In this document: positions 1 to 10,393 of the stretch, in pieces
How the letters are laid out: every line of letters begins with the position of its first letter
How positions within the stretch are numbered: position 1 is the first letter of the stretch
Assembly: GCA_032871835.1 (NCBI GenBank)
Contig: CM065301.1
Span: 36,402,405-36,466,404, forward strand
Source: Dipteronia dyeriana
Taxonomy: Eukaryota; Streptophyta; Magnoliopsida; Sapindales; Sapindaceae
Length of the DNA: 64,000 nt
Reading direction: 5' to 3'
Made by a program: the position numbers and the translations under genes
Notes under the pieces: model-generated
The model's input: the letters and a program-made list of their open reading frames with translations, nothing else
What the model was told of the DNA's origin: nothing
The model's database searches: none

Positions 1-408
1 GAAAGTCAACTATGAACAGTGCACCGACTTCTAGAATGTGATTCTCTACAGTCGCGCGTATGGTGCACTCGCAGTTCGGTCAAATAGGAATGTGTCACAT
101 CATCAGGAATAGTGAAAGTCAACTGTGAACAGTGAATAGTCAAAATTATAAAAATGCCCTCCGTGGCCTTCCTAAGGCTTTTGACGTTCTAAACTTGAAA
201 ACGATGTTTGTTTTGCCATCTGACTTCTCCATAATTCTGAATTGATAAAATTACCTTTAAAATACAAAGAAAAATACACTGATTACTACACAACATATTT
301 ATTTAAGCGAGCTAACGAAATTATGTCAAGATTGGGAAATTAATCATATTGAAAGTGTAAAGTGATGATATTATCCCTTAGTCAACATACACTTTTCAGT
401 GTTAATCA
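1..408 (-). repeat. 3' LTR of the Athila-like element (partial)
   Basis: It aligns with 10280-10707 along its whole length. The right copy has one extra 20-bp run made of another repeat of the local aacagtgaaagtcaact motif. It ends at 408 with ...gttaatca, the same terminus as the right LTR at 10707. On the minus strand this gives the expected TG start. The remaining roughly 1 kb of this LTR lies left of the window. Confidence 0.9.
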
Positions 409-422
409 CACCCCCCAACTAG
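409..422 (-). other. polypurine tract of the Athila-like element
   Basis: Directly inside the 3' LTR the minus strand reads CTAGTTGGGGGGTG. This purine-rich run abuts the LTR terminus and is where plus-strand DNA synthesis would be primed. Its position between the post-pol region and the LTR fixes the element's orientation. Confidence 0.8.
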
Positions 423-728
423 CTTATTGCTAGTCCCTAGCAATTAAAACGAAAATATTAAAAACTCAAATTCAAATCACTAAACTACCAAATAGACAAG
501 CTCTCTCATACCTCTTTTCTCACCCTTTGACAACCAGTCATTAATCGAGTTATCAATCAAACTTTCTTGTACTCAATAAAGATCAACACGATAACTATGA
601 GATTCAATTAAAATCAAACAACATTTTAATTCCGAAATCTCATCAGGTCTTTTTCCTTAGGCTGCAGTTTTATTCTCTCTCTTTTTTTTAGTTTTTTTTA
701 ATATAACAAAATTGGATACAAACATTCC

Positions 729-968
729 ATCTTTAATCCATGTAGCGAGTTTCAGGGCAGTGACTCCCAAACCAGTTGGCTTTAGGGCATTAAATGTTAA
801 AACACTCCTACAAGATTAATTACTCGGATTGCAAATGTTTTTTTTAGTACAATTCCCTTAAGCTTTCTCTTTAACCCGTGTAACGAGCTTTGGGTCAATG
901 ACTCCCAAACCAATTGGTCTTAGGGAATTAGGTGTTGAAGCACCCCTCAGACTTAATTGCTCGAGTTA
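729..968. repeat. imperfect tandem duplication in the retrotransposon 3' region
   Basis: Two copies of about 105-115 bp, around 729-834 and 855-968, share blocks such as gactcccaaaccagttgg / gactcccaaaccaattgg and a common aagcg/tagcgag-type start. No reading frame runs through them. The rest of 423-1632 is untranslated post-pol sequence with no recognisable gene. Confidence 0.6.
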
Positions 969-1475
969 AAGAGGCTATGAAACTGCACATTATTCTTATC
1001 CAGACTCCACCGTTTTGCATGAACACTCTATGCTTACTAAGGAATGATTCCTGGTTACTAAGTAAGAGTTTTGGTCATAACACACAAAATTATTATTATT
1101 AGTATTACTATATATATTTTTAAACAAGACCACTGCCTTCGGTTGTTACCCTTGAATGATGTTTCAGAACTAAAAATCACAAAATCTCAACTTACTGCAC
1201 ATAATCACGTGTCAATGTGCGTGTGTGTCCAGAATAGTTCAAAAAATTTCTCAAGATGACTTAATGAACAAAAGGATTAGTCAATGATATCACAATGGAG
1301 AGTTTATAAATTTGAATAGTCAGAAGAGGGGAAAAAATTACATCAAAACTATAAAGATGTGTCTTAGAAGTACCTAAAAGATCTCTTTTCTCGGTCATCT
1401 TAACAAAAAAAAATGGTTAGAAGTTAGTTTTTTTTTTTTTTTGAAAAACAAAAGTTAATGAATCAATTATCCCTT

Positions 1476-1487
1476 CCCCCCAACTAG
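1476..1487 (-). other. second polypurine-tract-like site
   Basis: The run ccccccaactag at about 1476-1487 repeats exactly the run that forms the polypurine tract at 411-422. It lies 1.06 kb inside the element, just downstream of the LOG-like copy on the minus strand. It could be an internal priming site or a relic of a duplicated element end. Confidence 0.4.
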
Positions 1488-1632
1488 AACGAGACATTGT
1501 CCCCAATGTCTTTAGAAAGAGTTAAGGTTTAGAAGATATCACCTGAACAACTTGAAAGACAACAAAATCCTGTAAAACAACAAAAGAAATACAAAATAAA
1601 GGAAAATAAAATGCATAAAAACCATGGGACAA

Positions 1633-2286
1633 TCACAAACTGAGATTCAGATCAATTCTGTGTTTCTTGTTCTCGTCATCAATTGACCAATCAATTTTGG
1701 AGGTTGAGGGATCTGGCTCATAATTAAAAGCTTGTAACTGGTCAATCAGCTCATGAGGACTTGAAGCAGAGATAAAGGTTTTTCAGATTGAAGGTGGAAT
1801 GTGATAATTTTTCTGAGCATGATCAAGAAATGAATGCAAACCATCATAAAATTTATTAACTTTCAACAAACCGATGGGTTTCTCATGGATGTGTAGTTGC
1901 GCCTAGGATGCCATTGTAAAGATTTCTTCTAAGGTTCCAAAACCACCTGGCAAAGCTATAAACGCATCAGCATGATGTAACATAGCAGTCAATCTTTCAG
2001 GCATACCTAAAACAACTAGCTCTTCGCCGTTTGTCTTTCCGATGATGTCTGTTGCGACCATAGGTTTTGGGACAATACCTAGAACTTGACTACCTCCGTC
2101 TCATACAGCTCGTGAAACACACCCCATTAATCCCAAGTTACCTCATCCATACACTAGGTGTATTTTTCGCTCAGCCAAAACCTTACCAAGTTGAGTTGCA
2201 GCATCAACAAACTCTCTGTATTTCCCATAACTGGTGCCACCAAACACACAAATGTTTGTGAATCGTTTAGTTGAAGGTGACGCCAT
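1633..2286 (-). pseudogene. LOG-like cytokinin-activating enzyme copy inside the retrotransposon
   Basis: LOG enzymes cut the ribose-phosphate from cytokinin nucleotides to give free, active cytokinin. An ATG at 2286 opens a frame of 217 codons to a TGA at 1633-1635, close to the usual plant LOG length of 210-220. It can be followed end to end without a frameshift or intron. Visible family features are an N-terminal NICVFGGTSYGKY block (family ICVFCGSSxGK), a GLMG block near residue 52, AFIALPGGFGTLEE near 107-120 containing the family PGGxGTxxE motif, and AQLHIHEKPIGLL after it. The usual MHxRKAEM segment is altered to a PERLTAM form that keeps the Arg. Four in-frame stops break it: codons 48 (TGA in the Gly-rich loop), 62, 128 (TAG where the family has Trp) and 168. 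It has the same strand as gag-pol and lies between integrase and the polypurine tract. Family assignment is strong; whether it was captured from mRNA or from an intronless gene is inference. Confidence 0.88.
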
Positions 2287-2356
2287 TAATGCACTCTCTG
2301 AAATTTTCTTTTGAATGTTTATGAATGCTTGAAGCAAAAAGGAAAACAAAAGCTTG

Positions 2357-2364
2357 TATTTATA
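2357..2364 (-). promoter_or_regulatory. TATA-like box ahead of the LOG-like copy
   Basis: The minus strand reads CTATAAATAC with TATAAATA at 2364-2357, 71 bp upstream of the LOG-like ATG. That leaves room for a start site about 30 bp downstream and a 5' leader of roughly 40 nt, which is A/T- and CA-rich as in plant leaders. It suggests the captured unit includes a core promoter. Chance TATA runs are common in AT-rich DNA, so this is tentative. Confidence 0.45.
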
Positions 2365-2699
2365 GATCACGAAAAAGTAACACAATGATACACCTATATG
2401 TATAGGACGGCGAATTTGTCAATGATATTAGATCCAAATGGTTCAAAAACCAAAAGTAAACAACAATAATTACAAAAGACATTAAATGCGGAAGGAAAAA
2501 GATAATAAAAACAAAAGGATATTTACGGGTAGTTGTGATTGTGGATCATATCTTCCTCTGGTTTTACGTACAGAAACGGATTCAATGCCTCTATGGGTCG
2601 GGGATATGCTTCCCATCCAATTTTCTTATAAATTGACAAACAAGGTCTTTCAAAGTCAGATTCCTAAGACTATATTGTGCATGTTCTTTTTAAAATTGT

Positions 2700-3141
2700 G
2701 GTCATAATCGGTCAATTTCCATTTGCACATATCCACTAGGATGTGCATCAAGAGTCGTTAGGGTATTATCCAATGACTCCCTACGCAAACCATGTCTAAT
2801 GAATAAAATTTTATCTTCCTGATTATTAGACACCATTCCTAAAGAACGACAACGTGTGTTGCAAGTTGTACGTGCACATTTGTGACAAGTAACCCCTAGC
2901 TTCTTAGCTCTTCATTTTTTGCAAGGTTACTTCTTCCAAAACCAGGCATGTAAGATATAAAGGAATCAACAGACTCATCTGCTAGACATACCTTAGTTTC
3001 GATCAACCAGCGAATTTCAACAGGAATTTTATTTATCATCAGCAAGCGTAATCTTTCGGAACGTGCTTTGTAAATCTTTTTCAGAGCATTTTGGGGCAAC
3101 GATGGAAAATGTTTTCGCAGGTTTGTGAAAATTTCATCCAT
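2700..3141 (-). pseudogene. unrecognised broken ORF between integrase and the LOG-like copy
   Basis: An ATG at 3141 opens 81 codons ending at 2896, with a basic middle (KARSERLR) and no family that I recognise. Just downstream another minus-strand frame stays open through a Cys-rich stretch (CHKCARTTCNTRC) to about 2700, starting around 2930 with only one stop. The two look like parts of one frame separated by a shift near 2920-2935. The position is that of the env-like or extra gene of Athila elements, but I see no signal peptide or membrane segment. It could be a second captured host fragment or element-specific sequence. Confidence 0.4.
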
Positions 3142-3358
3142 CCCTTGTTTTGGGGATAAGTTATTTGGGAAACTGAATTAAACCTACTTGAATTGTCACG
3201 TAGTACCTTTATCCGTCACTTAACCGAGGTTATATAGCAAAACACACCAAGCAAAATTTGAACTTAGAAATTAATCCTATAAAAATTCAAAACATAAAAG
3301 CGAACAAAAACAAAATAATAATTGCAAATACAAATAAAGTCAAAAGCAAAAGGTTTAT

Positions 3359-4480
3359 TTACTCACCTTTGTAACAAGGGTCAAAAAGGACGGCAGAGTC
3401 TTTTTGAAAATCTGCATTTTCTAAGAAAGGTTTCACACGTTGTCCATTTACTTTAAACACATTACCATTCAAAGGATTCTTAATGTCAAGGGCACCGTAT
3501 GGATACACATGTTTCACAACAAATGGACCACTCCATTTTGATTTCAATTTGTCAGGAAAGAAATGAAGTCGGGAATTTTAAAGAAAAACCTTTTGACCAA
3601 CTTCAAATTATCTTCTTAAAATTCAGCTGTCATGAAAGGTTTTAGATTTTTCTTTAAGAATTTTTGCATTTTCGTATGCATCATTTCTTAATTCTTCAAC
3701 TTCATTTATTTGCAACTTGCGCAAATCACCAGCATCATTTATGTTAGAATTGAAAACTTTAATGGCCCAATATGCTTTTTTCTCAAGTTCAACAAGTAAG
3801 TGGCAAGGTTTTCCATAAACTAAACGATAAGAAGACATACCCAAAGATGTTTTGAATGCAGTGTAGTAAGCCCAAAGTGCATCATTTAGTCTAAGAGACC
3901 AATTTTTCGATCAGGGTTAACTGTTTTTTGCAAGATATGTTTTATCTCCCTATTTGCTAACTCAACTTGACCACTTGTTTGAGGGTGGTATGGTGTGGCA
4001 ATTTATGTGTGACTCCATATTTCTTCATTAAATACTTAAAAGGTTTGTTACAAAAGTATTTGCCTCCATCACTGATAATGGCTCAATGGATTCCAAATTG
4101 ACTCAAAAGATTTTTCTTTAAAATTTTAATCACTGTTTTGTGATCATTATTTCGACAAGGAATTGCCTCAACTCATTTTGATACATAATCAACGGCAACC
4201 AAAATGTATAAAAATCCAAATAACGGTGCAAATGGACCCATAAAATCAATTCCCCAACAATCAAATATTTCAATGACAAGAATGAGGTTTAAAGGCATCA
4301 TGTTTCGCTTGGAAATGGATCCTAACTTTTGACAATTTTCACAGGTTTTACAGAATGCATGTGCGTCTTTAAACAAGGTGGGCCAATAAAATCTACACTG
4401 CAAGATTTTTGCAGCCGTTTTCTTTGATGAAAAATGACCACCACATGCCTCAGAATGATAAAATTCAATGACACTACTTA
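3359..4480 (-). pseudogene. retrotransposon integrase, broken
   Basis: On the minus strand a zinc-binding N-terminus can be read across about 4470-4320 (HSEACGGH, then CKTCENC), followed by the start of the catalytic core with the first acidic residue in WGIDFMGPF (about 4240). Further pieces are [17 protein letters not shown] near 3800, typical of Athila/Tat integrases, and a C-terminal piece at 3359-3547 (KWSGPFVVKHVYPYGA), the usual end of Ty3 integrases. Several stops and frame changes lie between them (e.g. near 4170, 3850, 3600). The enzyme would insert element cDNA; this copy cannot be made whole. Confidence 0.85.
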
Positions 4481-4896
4481 CCTCATTGCTAGGAATACAC
4501 CGTCAAACAATTTGATCAGGAAAATACTTGAATAAGTACGGGTCATCCCAGTAAAAAAGGTTTTACCTCGGTAAAAAATTCCTTTTTATCATGTGCATTC
4601 CAATCGAGTGGCATCATTCATGTCACAAGATAATTAACAACGTCAGCATACCAAGGCAAAGTTGTGATAGAGAATAAAAGATCATCAGGAAAAGAATTAT
4701 TGATGGGTGCTTCATCAAATGACGACTCAATAATGAGTCATGATAAATGGTCTGCAACGACATTTTCAGCACCCTTTTTGCCCTTGATTGTGAGATTGAA
4801 TTCTTGTAGCAACAAAATCCAGCGAATTAATCTTGTTTTTGCAACCTGTTTAGACATTAAATACTTCAAAGCAGCGTGATCAGTAAAAACAATGGT

Positions 4897-6577
4897 TCAA
4901 ATACCAATCAAGTATGACCGAAATTTATCCAATGCAAATATCACAACAAGTAATTCTTTCCTGGTGGTGGTGTAATTCATTTGTGCATTATTCAAAGTTT
5001 TACTTACGTAATAAATCACAAAAGGCTTACCGGCTCTTCTTTGTCCTAAGACAGCTCCAACATTAAAATCACTCGCATCATACATCAATTCAAAAGGCAA
5101 TGACCAATCAGGGGATTGCATGATAGGAGCAGACGTTAAAAGGTCAACTATCTTTTTAAAAGACTCTCCACACTCTTGTGTCCATCCAAATTTTGCATCT
5201 TTTAATAAGAGGTTACAAAGTAGTTTAGATATGACACTGAAATCTTTAATAAACCTCCTATAAAATTCTGCATGCCCTAAAAATAACTGCACATCTTTGA
5301 CTGTTTGTGGTGATGGTAACTTTGAAATTACTTCATTTTTTCCTTATCAACCTTGATACCTTTTAATGACACAACATGACCCAAAACAATTACAGACGTG
5401 GTCATATAATGACACTTTTCCCAGTTAAGCACAAGTCCTTTTTCTATGCAACGTTTCAAGACTCTATCCAAGTTATTAAGACAATTATCAAAAGAATTCC
5501 CAAACACAGTTAAATCATCCATAAAGACCTCTAAACAATGTTCAATCATGTCACTAAAAATGCTTAGCATGCATCGTTGAAATGTGGTCGGAGCATTACA
5601 CAAACCAAATGGTATTCTTCTAAATGCAAAGGTTCCAAAGGGACATGTGAATGTAGTTTTATCTTGGTCTTCTAATGCAATTGGAATTTGATAGTATCCT
5701 GAATACCCATCAAGAAAGCAGTGGTAGGGATGTCTTGCTACTCTTTCTAAAATTTGGTAAGGAATGGAAGGGGAAAATGATCTTTTCTAGTGGCATCATT
5801 TAACTTTCTATAATCAATGCACATGCGCCAACTAGATGGAACACGAGTTGGAATTAACTCACCATTTTCATTTTTAACAACAGTGATTCCAGATTTTTTT
5901 GGCACAACTTGTGTAGGACTCACCCACTTACTATCAGAGATAGGGTAGATAATTCTCACGTTAAGTAATTTAAGGACTTAAGTCTTGACAACTTCTATCA
6001 TTTGTGGGTTAAGTCTTCTTTGGGGTTGTCGATATGTTTTAGCATTTTCCTCTAAATTTATTCAATGTGAACAAATCAAAGGGTTAATACTTTTCAAATC
6101 TTTCAAAGTCCAACCAATTGCATTCTTATTTTTCTTTAAAACATGTAACAACTTTCCTTCTTGCTCTTTTGTGAGGTTAGAAGAGATTACCACTGGGTAG
6201 GTCTGGTTGTCTCTATGGTAAGCATATTTAAGTCCTTCTAGTAAGGGCTTCAAATCCAGTTTAGGTGTTTTTTCTTCTGGCACGTCATCTTTCTGTTCCA
6301 ATTCTTCAAAATCTGAAGTGTCTTTTTCTTCTTCGACAACCTGCAAACAATCATCAAGATGTGAATGCATGCTTGACTCAGGTGAATTGATCAAACAAAT
6401 TTCAGATGAGTTAAAAGAATTCTTTTGAACACGATCTTCAACAATGGTTTCAATAATGTCTACATCTTCATCTTCATTTTCATCATCAAATGGTTCTTTA
6501 GACATGTTGAAAACATTAAGCTTAATTTCCATATTTCCAAAAGACATGCTCATTATTCCATTCCTGCAATTAATCAA
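4897..6577 (-). pseudogene. reverse transcriptase and RNase H, broken
   Basis: Reading right to left: a linker at 6577-6062 (TYPVVISSNL, KNAIGWT) that precedes RT in Athila-type elements; the RT fingers at 5959-5747 (VPKKSGITVV, WRMCIDYRKLN); the catalytic region at 5603-5328 with FMDD, the Ty3 form of the YxDD active site; and RNase H at 5292-4897 (YDASDFNVGAVLGQ, YTTTRKELL). The pieces are in the right order but split by stops and shifts, for instance between 5740 and 5603 and near 5300. The domain would copy the element RNA into DNA. Confidence 0.9.
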
Positions 6578-6601
6578 GGCATTAACAGTAGCTAAAAATT
6601 G

Positions 6602-7111
6602 TCAGCCCAATATAACAGGAATTGATTTGTGCTTATTAACAACATGTTGTGTTTCCAAGACAATAAAATCTACTGGGTAGATAAATTTATCGACTTGTAC
6701 TAACACATCTTCCACTATTCCTTTTGGTATTTTAATTGACCTATCAGCAAGACAAAGTGTGGTTGAAGTCGGCTTTAACTCACCAAGTTTAAGTCGCTCA
6801 TAAATTGAGTATAGGAGCAAATTTACACTAGCACCTAGGTCAAGTAAAGCATGCTCAATTTTACAGTTACCAATTATACAAGAAATAGTGGGACAGCCAG
6901 GATCTTTATATTTCAAAATATTTTTATTGGAAAGAATGGAACTTACCTGTTCAGCCATAAAGGCTTTCTTTCTTACCTGATGTTTCCTTTTCACAGTGCA
7001 CCGATCCTTCAAAATTTTGGCATAGGAGGGTACCTGTTTGATTGCATCCAACAAAGAGATATTGATCTTTACCTGTTTGAAAATTTCAAAAATCTCTGAG
7101 GGATGCTTCAA
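6602..7111 (-). pseudogene. retrotransposon aspartic protease segment
   Basis: A 169-codon open frame contains HALLDLGASVNLL, the active-site block of Athila/Tat proteases (D-L-G-A-S), preceded by CPTISCIIGN and followed by a LADRSIKIPKGIVEDVLVQV flap-like region. It lies between gag and RT as in Ty3 elements. The frame itself is open, but gag and RT on either side are broken, so no polyprotein can be made. Confidence 0.85.
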
Positions 7112-7132
7112 TTTCTGTGAATTTTTAAGAGC

Positions 7133-8718
7133 CTAAGGATATGGGAGTGTATGTGGGGATTCAATTATTTCTTCGTCAACAGTGGTTTCATCAACCCCTT
7201 CCTTACCCTTAGAATATGACTCATCATCATTTTTACCAGATTCAAGAATAGGTTTTTCTATGACCTTACTACTACGAAGAGTGATAATTGATTTGACTTG
7301 ATCTGGGTGTTGGTTATTATCATAGGAACTTGATTGACTCTTGGGATTTGGTTGTGGTTGAGATGGAAACTTACCTTTTTCGTGTGTGGTGAGTGTAGAA
7401 GCAATCTTTGCCAAAGTATCTTTAACATCTGTCAAGGTTTGTATTGTTTGGCTGTTAATGACTTCTTGTTTATCAATGAATGAGTGCAACGTGTCTTCAA
7501 GGTTTTTTCTAGATGGTGGGACATAAGGTGCATAACCTTGAGGGTTTTGGAAATTCTGGTGTGTTTGTGGATGTGATGGACCTGGTGGTTGTGAAGACTG
7601 GGCTTAATTGTTGTTCCTCCAACTAAAGTTTGGATGATTTCTCCAACCAGGATTGTAGGTTTGTGAGTATGGGTTGGAATTTGGCTTGTTGAAAGCGTGC
7701 AAATCATTGGCTTGTTCGTGAAGGCAATCTTTTAAAGCTGGTAAAGTTGGGCAACTATAAGTGATATGATCATAAGAATCACATACATGGCATGCAATTT
7801 CTTGTACATATTTGACATGTTCACTCTTTTTAGTTTCTAAAGCTTCAACTTTCCTAGCTAGGGATGCAAATCTAGCTTGAAAGTCATGATCTTCCCTAAG
7901 ATTGTAAATGCCTCCACTAGATAAAGATGGTTGTGGTTTGCTTATGGACTCATAAGAACCAATGGTGTCCCAATTTTGAGCATTTTCGGCGATATGATCA
8001 AGGTATTCAAGTGCTTCTTCAAGATTTTTGTCACTGAACTCCCTATTACACACCATTTCAATTACTTGTCTACTTTGGGGTGTGAGTCCCTCATAGAAGT
8101 GTGACACTATTCTCCATGTTTCGAAACCGTGATGTGGACAGACATTTAACAACTCTTTGAACCTATCCCAACATTGGTAAAGTGTTTCCTCGGGTTTTTG
8201 GGCAAATGAAGTGATTTGCCGCTTAAGAGAGTTTGTTCTATGAGGTGGGAAAAATTTCTTTAAGAACTATTGTTGCATATCATTTCAAGTTTGGATTGAT
8301 CATGGCCTAAGATTTTGTAACCAAGTTTTAGCTTTATCTTTTAAGGAAAAAGGGAAAAACTTAAGCCTAATTATATCCATGCTAACATTTTGGTCAGTGC
8401 AAGTGTTACAGACTTCTTCAAACTCCCTAAGATACAAATATGGGTTTTCAGATTCAAGACCGTGAAAATTGGGTAAAAGTTAAATTATTCTCGGTTTAAA
8501 ATTAAAGTGTGTTGCATTTGGTGGGAAAGATATGCATGAAGGTGCTCCAGTGCGTGTGGGGTTCATGTAGTCTCTAAGAGTTCTAGGTGGATTTGGGTTA
8601 ATGTGTTGGTCATGGTCAACATAAGGCGGATGGTTGCTGTGTTGAGACACGTTGTCAAGGTTGTCTAAAAGTTCTCGGCTTGGTTTCCTGTTGGATGTCT
8701 AAGTGGGTTTTTAGCCAT
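7133..8718 (-). pseudogene. retrotransposon gag, broken
   Basis: An ATG at 8718 starts a gag-like reading (MAKNPLRHPTG) that soon meets stops. The capsid-like core can be followed in pieces: IIRLKFFPFSLKDKAKTWL, then ETLYQCWDRFKELLNVCPHHG, then VSHFYEGLTPQSRQ. A CCHC zinc knuckle, CHVCDSYDHITYSC, lies at about 7800-7750. Proline/Gln-rich and acidic tails follow down to 7133. The order and wording match Athila-type gag. At least four stops or shifts break it. Confidence 0.85.
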
Positions 8719-9250
8719 ATTGTTGGTGAATGTGGGTGATTGCGATTTCCTAATTAATCTACCACTAGATGTTCGGGACCAACGTCTCTTGCAAATTTAA
8801 TGAGGGTTCATGGAGGTGAAATACACAAATATGAAGAAAATAAAAGAAAAAAAGAAAAATAAGTGATGAAAATAACATGCAAAAATTCTAAGGGTGTAAA
8901 TGCAAATATGCATAAGTGTTTGGGGTAAAAGTGCAAATAATTATAAATATATGGACTAAAGTGAAAATACGATAATTACAGGGACTGATATGCAAAAATG
9001 AAAAATAAAATGACCTATATGCAAATGCAAACTAGATCTAAGCTAAAATGCAAATAAAAAGTTGAATGACTAAAATGTAAAAATGTGATTAATGATTACA
9101 AGTGTTTTTTTTTTAAGTAGATGAAGTTTATGATTAAGATGAGATATGCAAAATTGAATACAAAATAAGAATAAAGAAGATAGAAAAAAATAGCAAAACT
9201 AAAATAAAATTAAAAAGAAATTACTTCTACAAAGAAAAGGCGGACTTACC

Positions 9251-9268
9251 TCCCCTGCAGCGGTGCCA
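9251..9268 (-). other. primer binding site of the Athila-like element
   Basis: The minus strand reads TGGCACCGCTGCAGGGGA, six bases from the 5' LTR end at 9275. It matches 15 of 18 positions of the complement of the plant tRNA-Asp 3' end (TGGCGCCGTTGCCGGGGA) used by many Ty3 elements. The stretch 8719-9250 between it and gag is untranslated A-rich leader with no feature that I recognise. Confidence 0.75.
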
Positions 9269-9537
9269 AAAACTTGACACGTCCTAAAGAAGTGTTCATA
9301 CTCCAAAGTATAAGAGTGTCAAAGTAATAAATTAACTGATAAGACCGGGTCGAACCACAGGGAGGTTGTTCACTAGTCCTTGTAGAATTAATTATCTAAA
9401 TTAATTACTAAGCTTGTTATAAATTGTAAATCAATTAAAATTAAAACTGGGGCTAAAGGATCCACTGTTGGTAATTCGAATATGATCAAATTATTAATAT
9501 TTAGTCCAGATTAATGAGAGAGAATTCCACTCCACTG

Positions 9538-9833
9538 ACCACTCTTTGATAGATGTGGGTAAAAGTACACACTGTGCTAGACAACATATGTCTGTCTACA
9601 GTGATTCAAAACTCCACAATGATCAGAGGGGATAAACCACTCTCTGATAGATATGGGTAAAAGTACTCATTGTGCTAGACAATATCTGTCTGTCTATAGT
9701 GAGTCAAAAACTCCACAATGATCAGAGGGGAGAAACCATTCTCTGATAAATATGGGTAAAAGTACTCACTGTGCTATACAATATCTGTCTGTCTACAGTG
9801 AGTCAAAAAATCTGTAAAGATCAGAGGGGATAA
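9538..9833. repeat. three-copy 98-bp tandem repeat in the LTR leader
   Basis: Copies start at 9538, 9636 and 9735. Each has a ctctgatagatatggg-type start, a tctgtctgtcta core and an atgatcagagggg-type end. The third copy is more diverged at its end. The array lies downstream of the LTR TATA-like box on the minus strand, so it would be in the R/U5 leader of the element RNA. Confidence 0.8.
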
Positions 9834-10048
9834 AGCAAAAAAATAATAAACTTACCATAATTTGATCATATTTTCCATACCAACAGTATAACCTTTGGCC
9901 CCAACTATATAAAATTAGCCAGACATAATTTAACTAGAAAATATCTATTTTATTTAAACTGAGAATTTGAGAACAAAAGAGAGAGAATTTCACAAATCTA
10001 ATATCATATTTGGATTCAGGATACGCAAATTAGGAGGGAGAGGTCCCC

Positions 10049-10056
10049 TATTTATA
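10049..10056 (-). promoter_or_regulatory. TATA-like box of the Athila-like LTR
   Basis: The minus strand reads GTATAAATAGGGGACC here, with TATAAATA at 10056-10049. It lies about 650 bp into the LTR, a reasonable U3 length, and would set the start of the element RNA near 10020. Confidence 0.55.
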
Positions 10057-10160
10057 CAAAATACGGATGAAAATTGACCATCGGATGAATTTAGAATAGA
10101 GTGTCCAGATTTCACCACGTCATCAGTAAACAGTGAACAGTGAACAATAAACGCATCCGA

Positions 10161-10393
10161 GAAAGTCAATAGTGAACAGTGCACCGGCTTCTAGAATATG
10201 ATTCTCTGCAGCACGTGTACGGTGCACTCACAATTCAGGCCAATAGAATTGTGTCACGTCATCGGTCAATAATCTTCTAGAAAGTCAACTATGAACAGTG
10301 CACCGACTTCTAGAATGTGATTCTCTGCAGTCGCGTGTATAGTGCACTCACAGTTTGGTCCAATAGGAATGTGCCACGTCATCAGGAACAGTG
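10161..10393. repeat. 119-bp direct duplication in the LTR U3
   Basis: Two adjacent copies begin gaaagtcaa at 10161 and 10280, share gaacagtgcaccg, cttctagaat and gattctctgcag, and end near the cacgtcatc run. Short aacagtga repeats flank them. U3 enhancer-like repeats are common in LTRs; function here is unknown. Confidence 0.7.
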
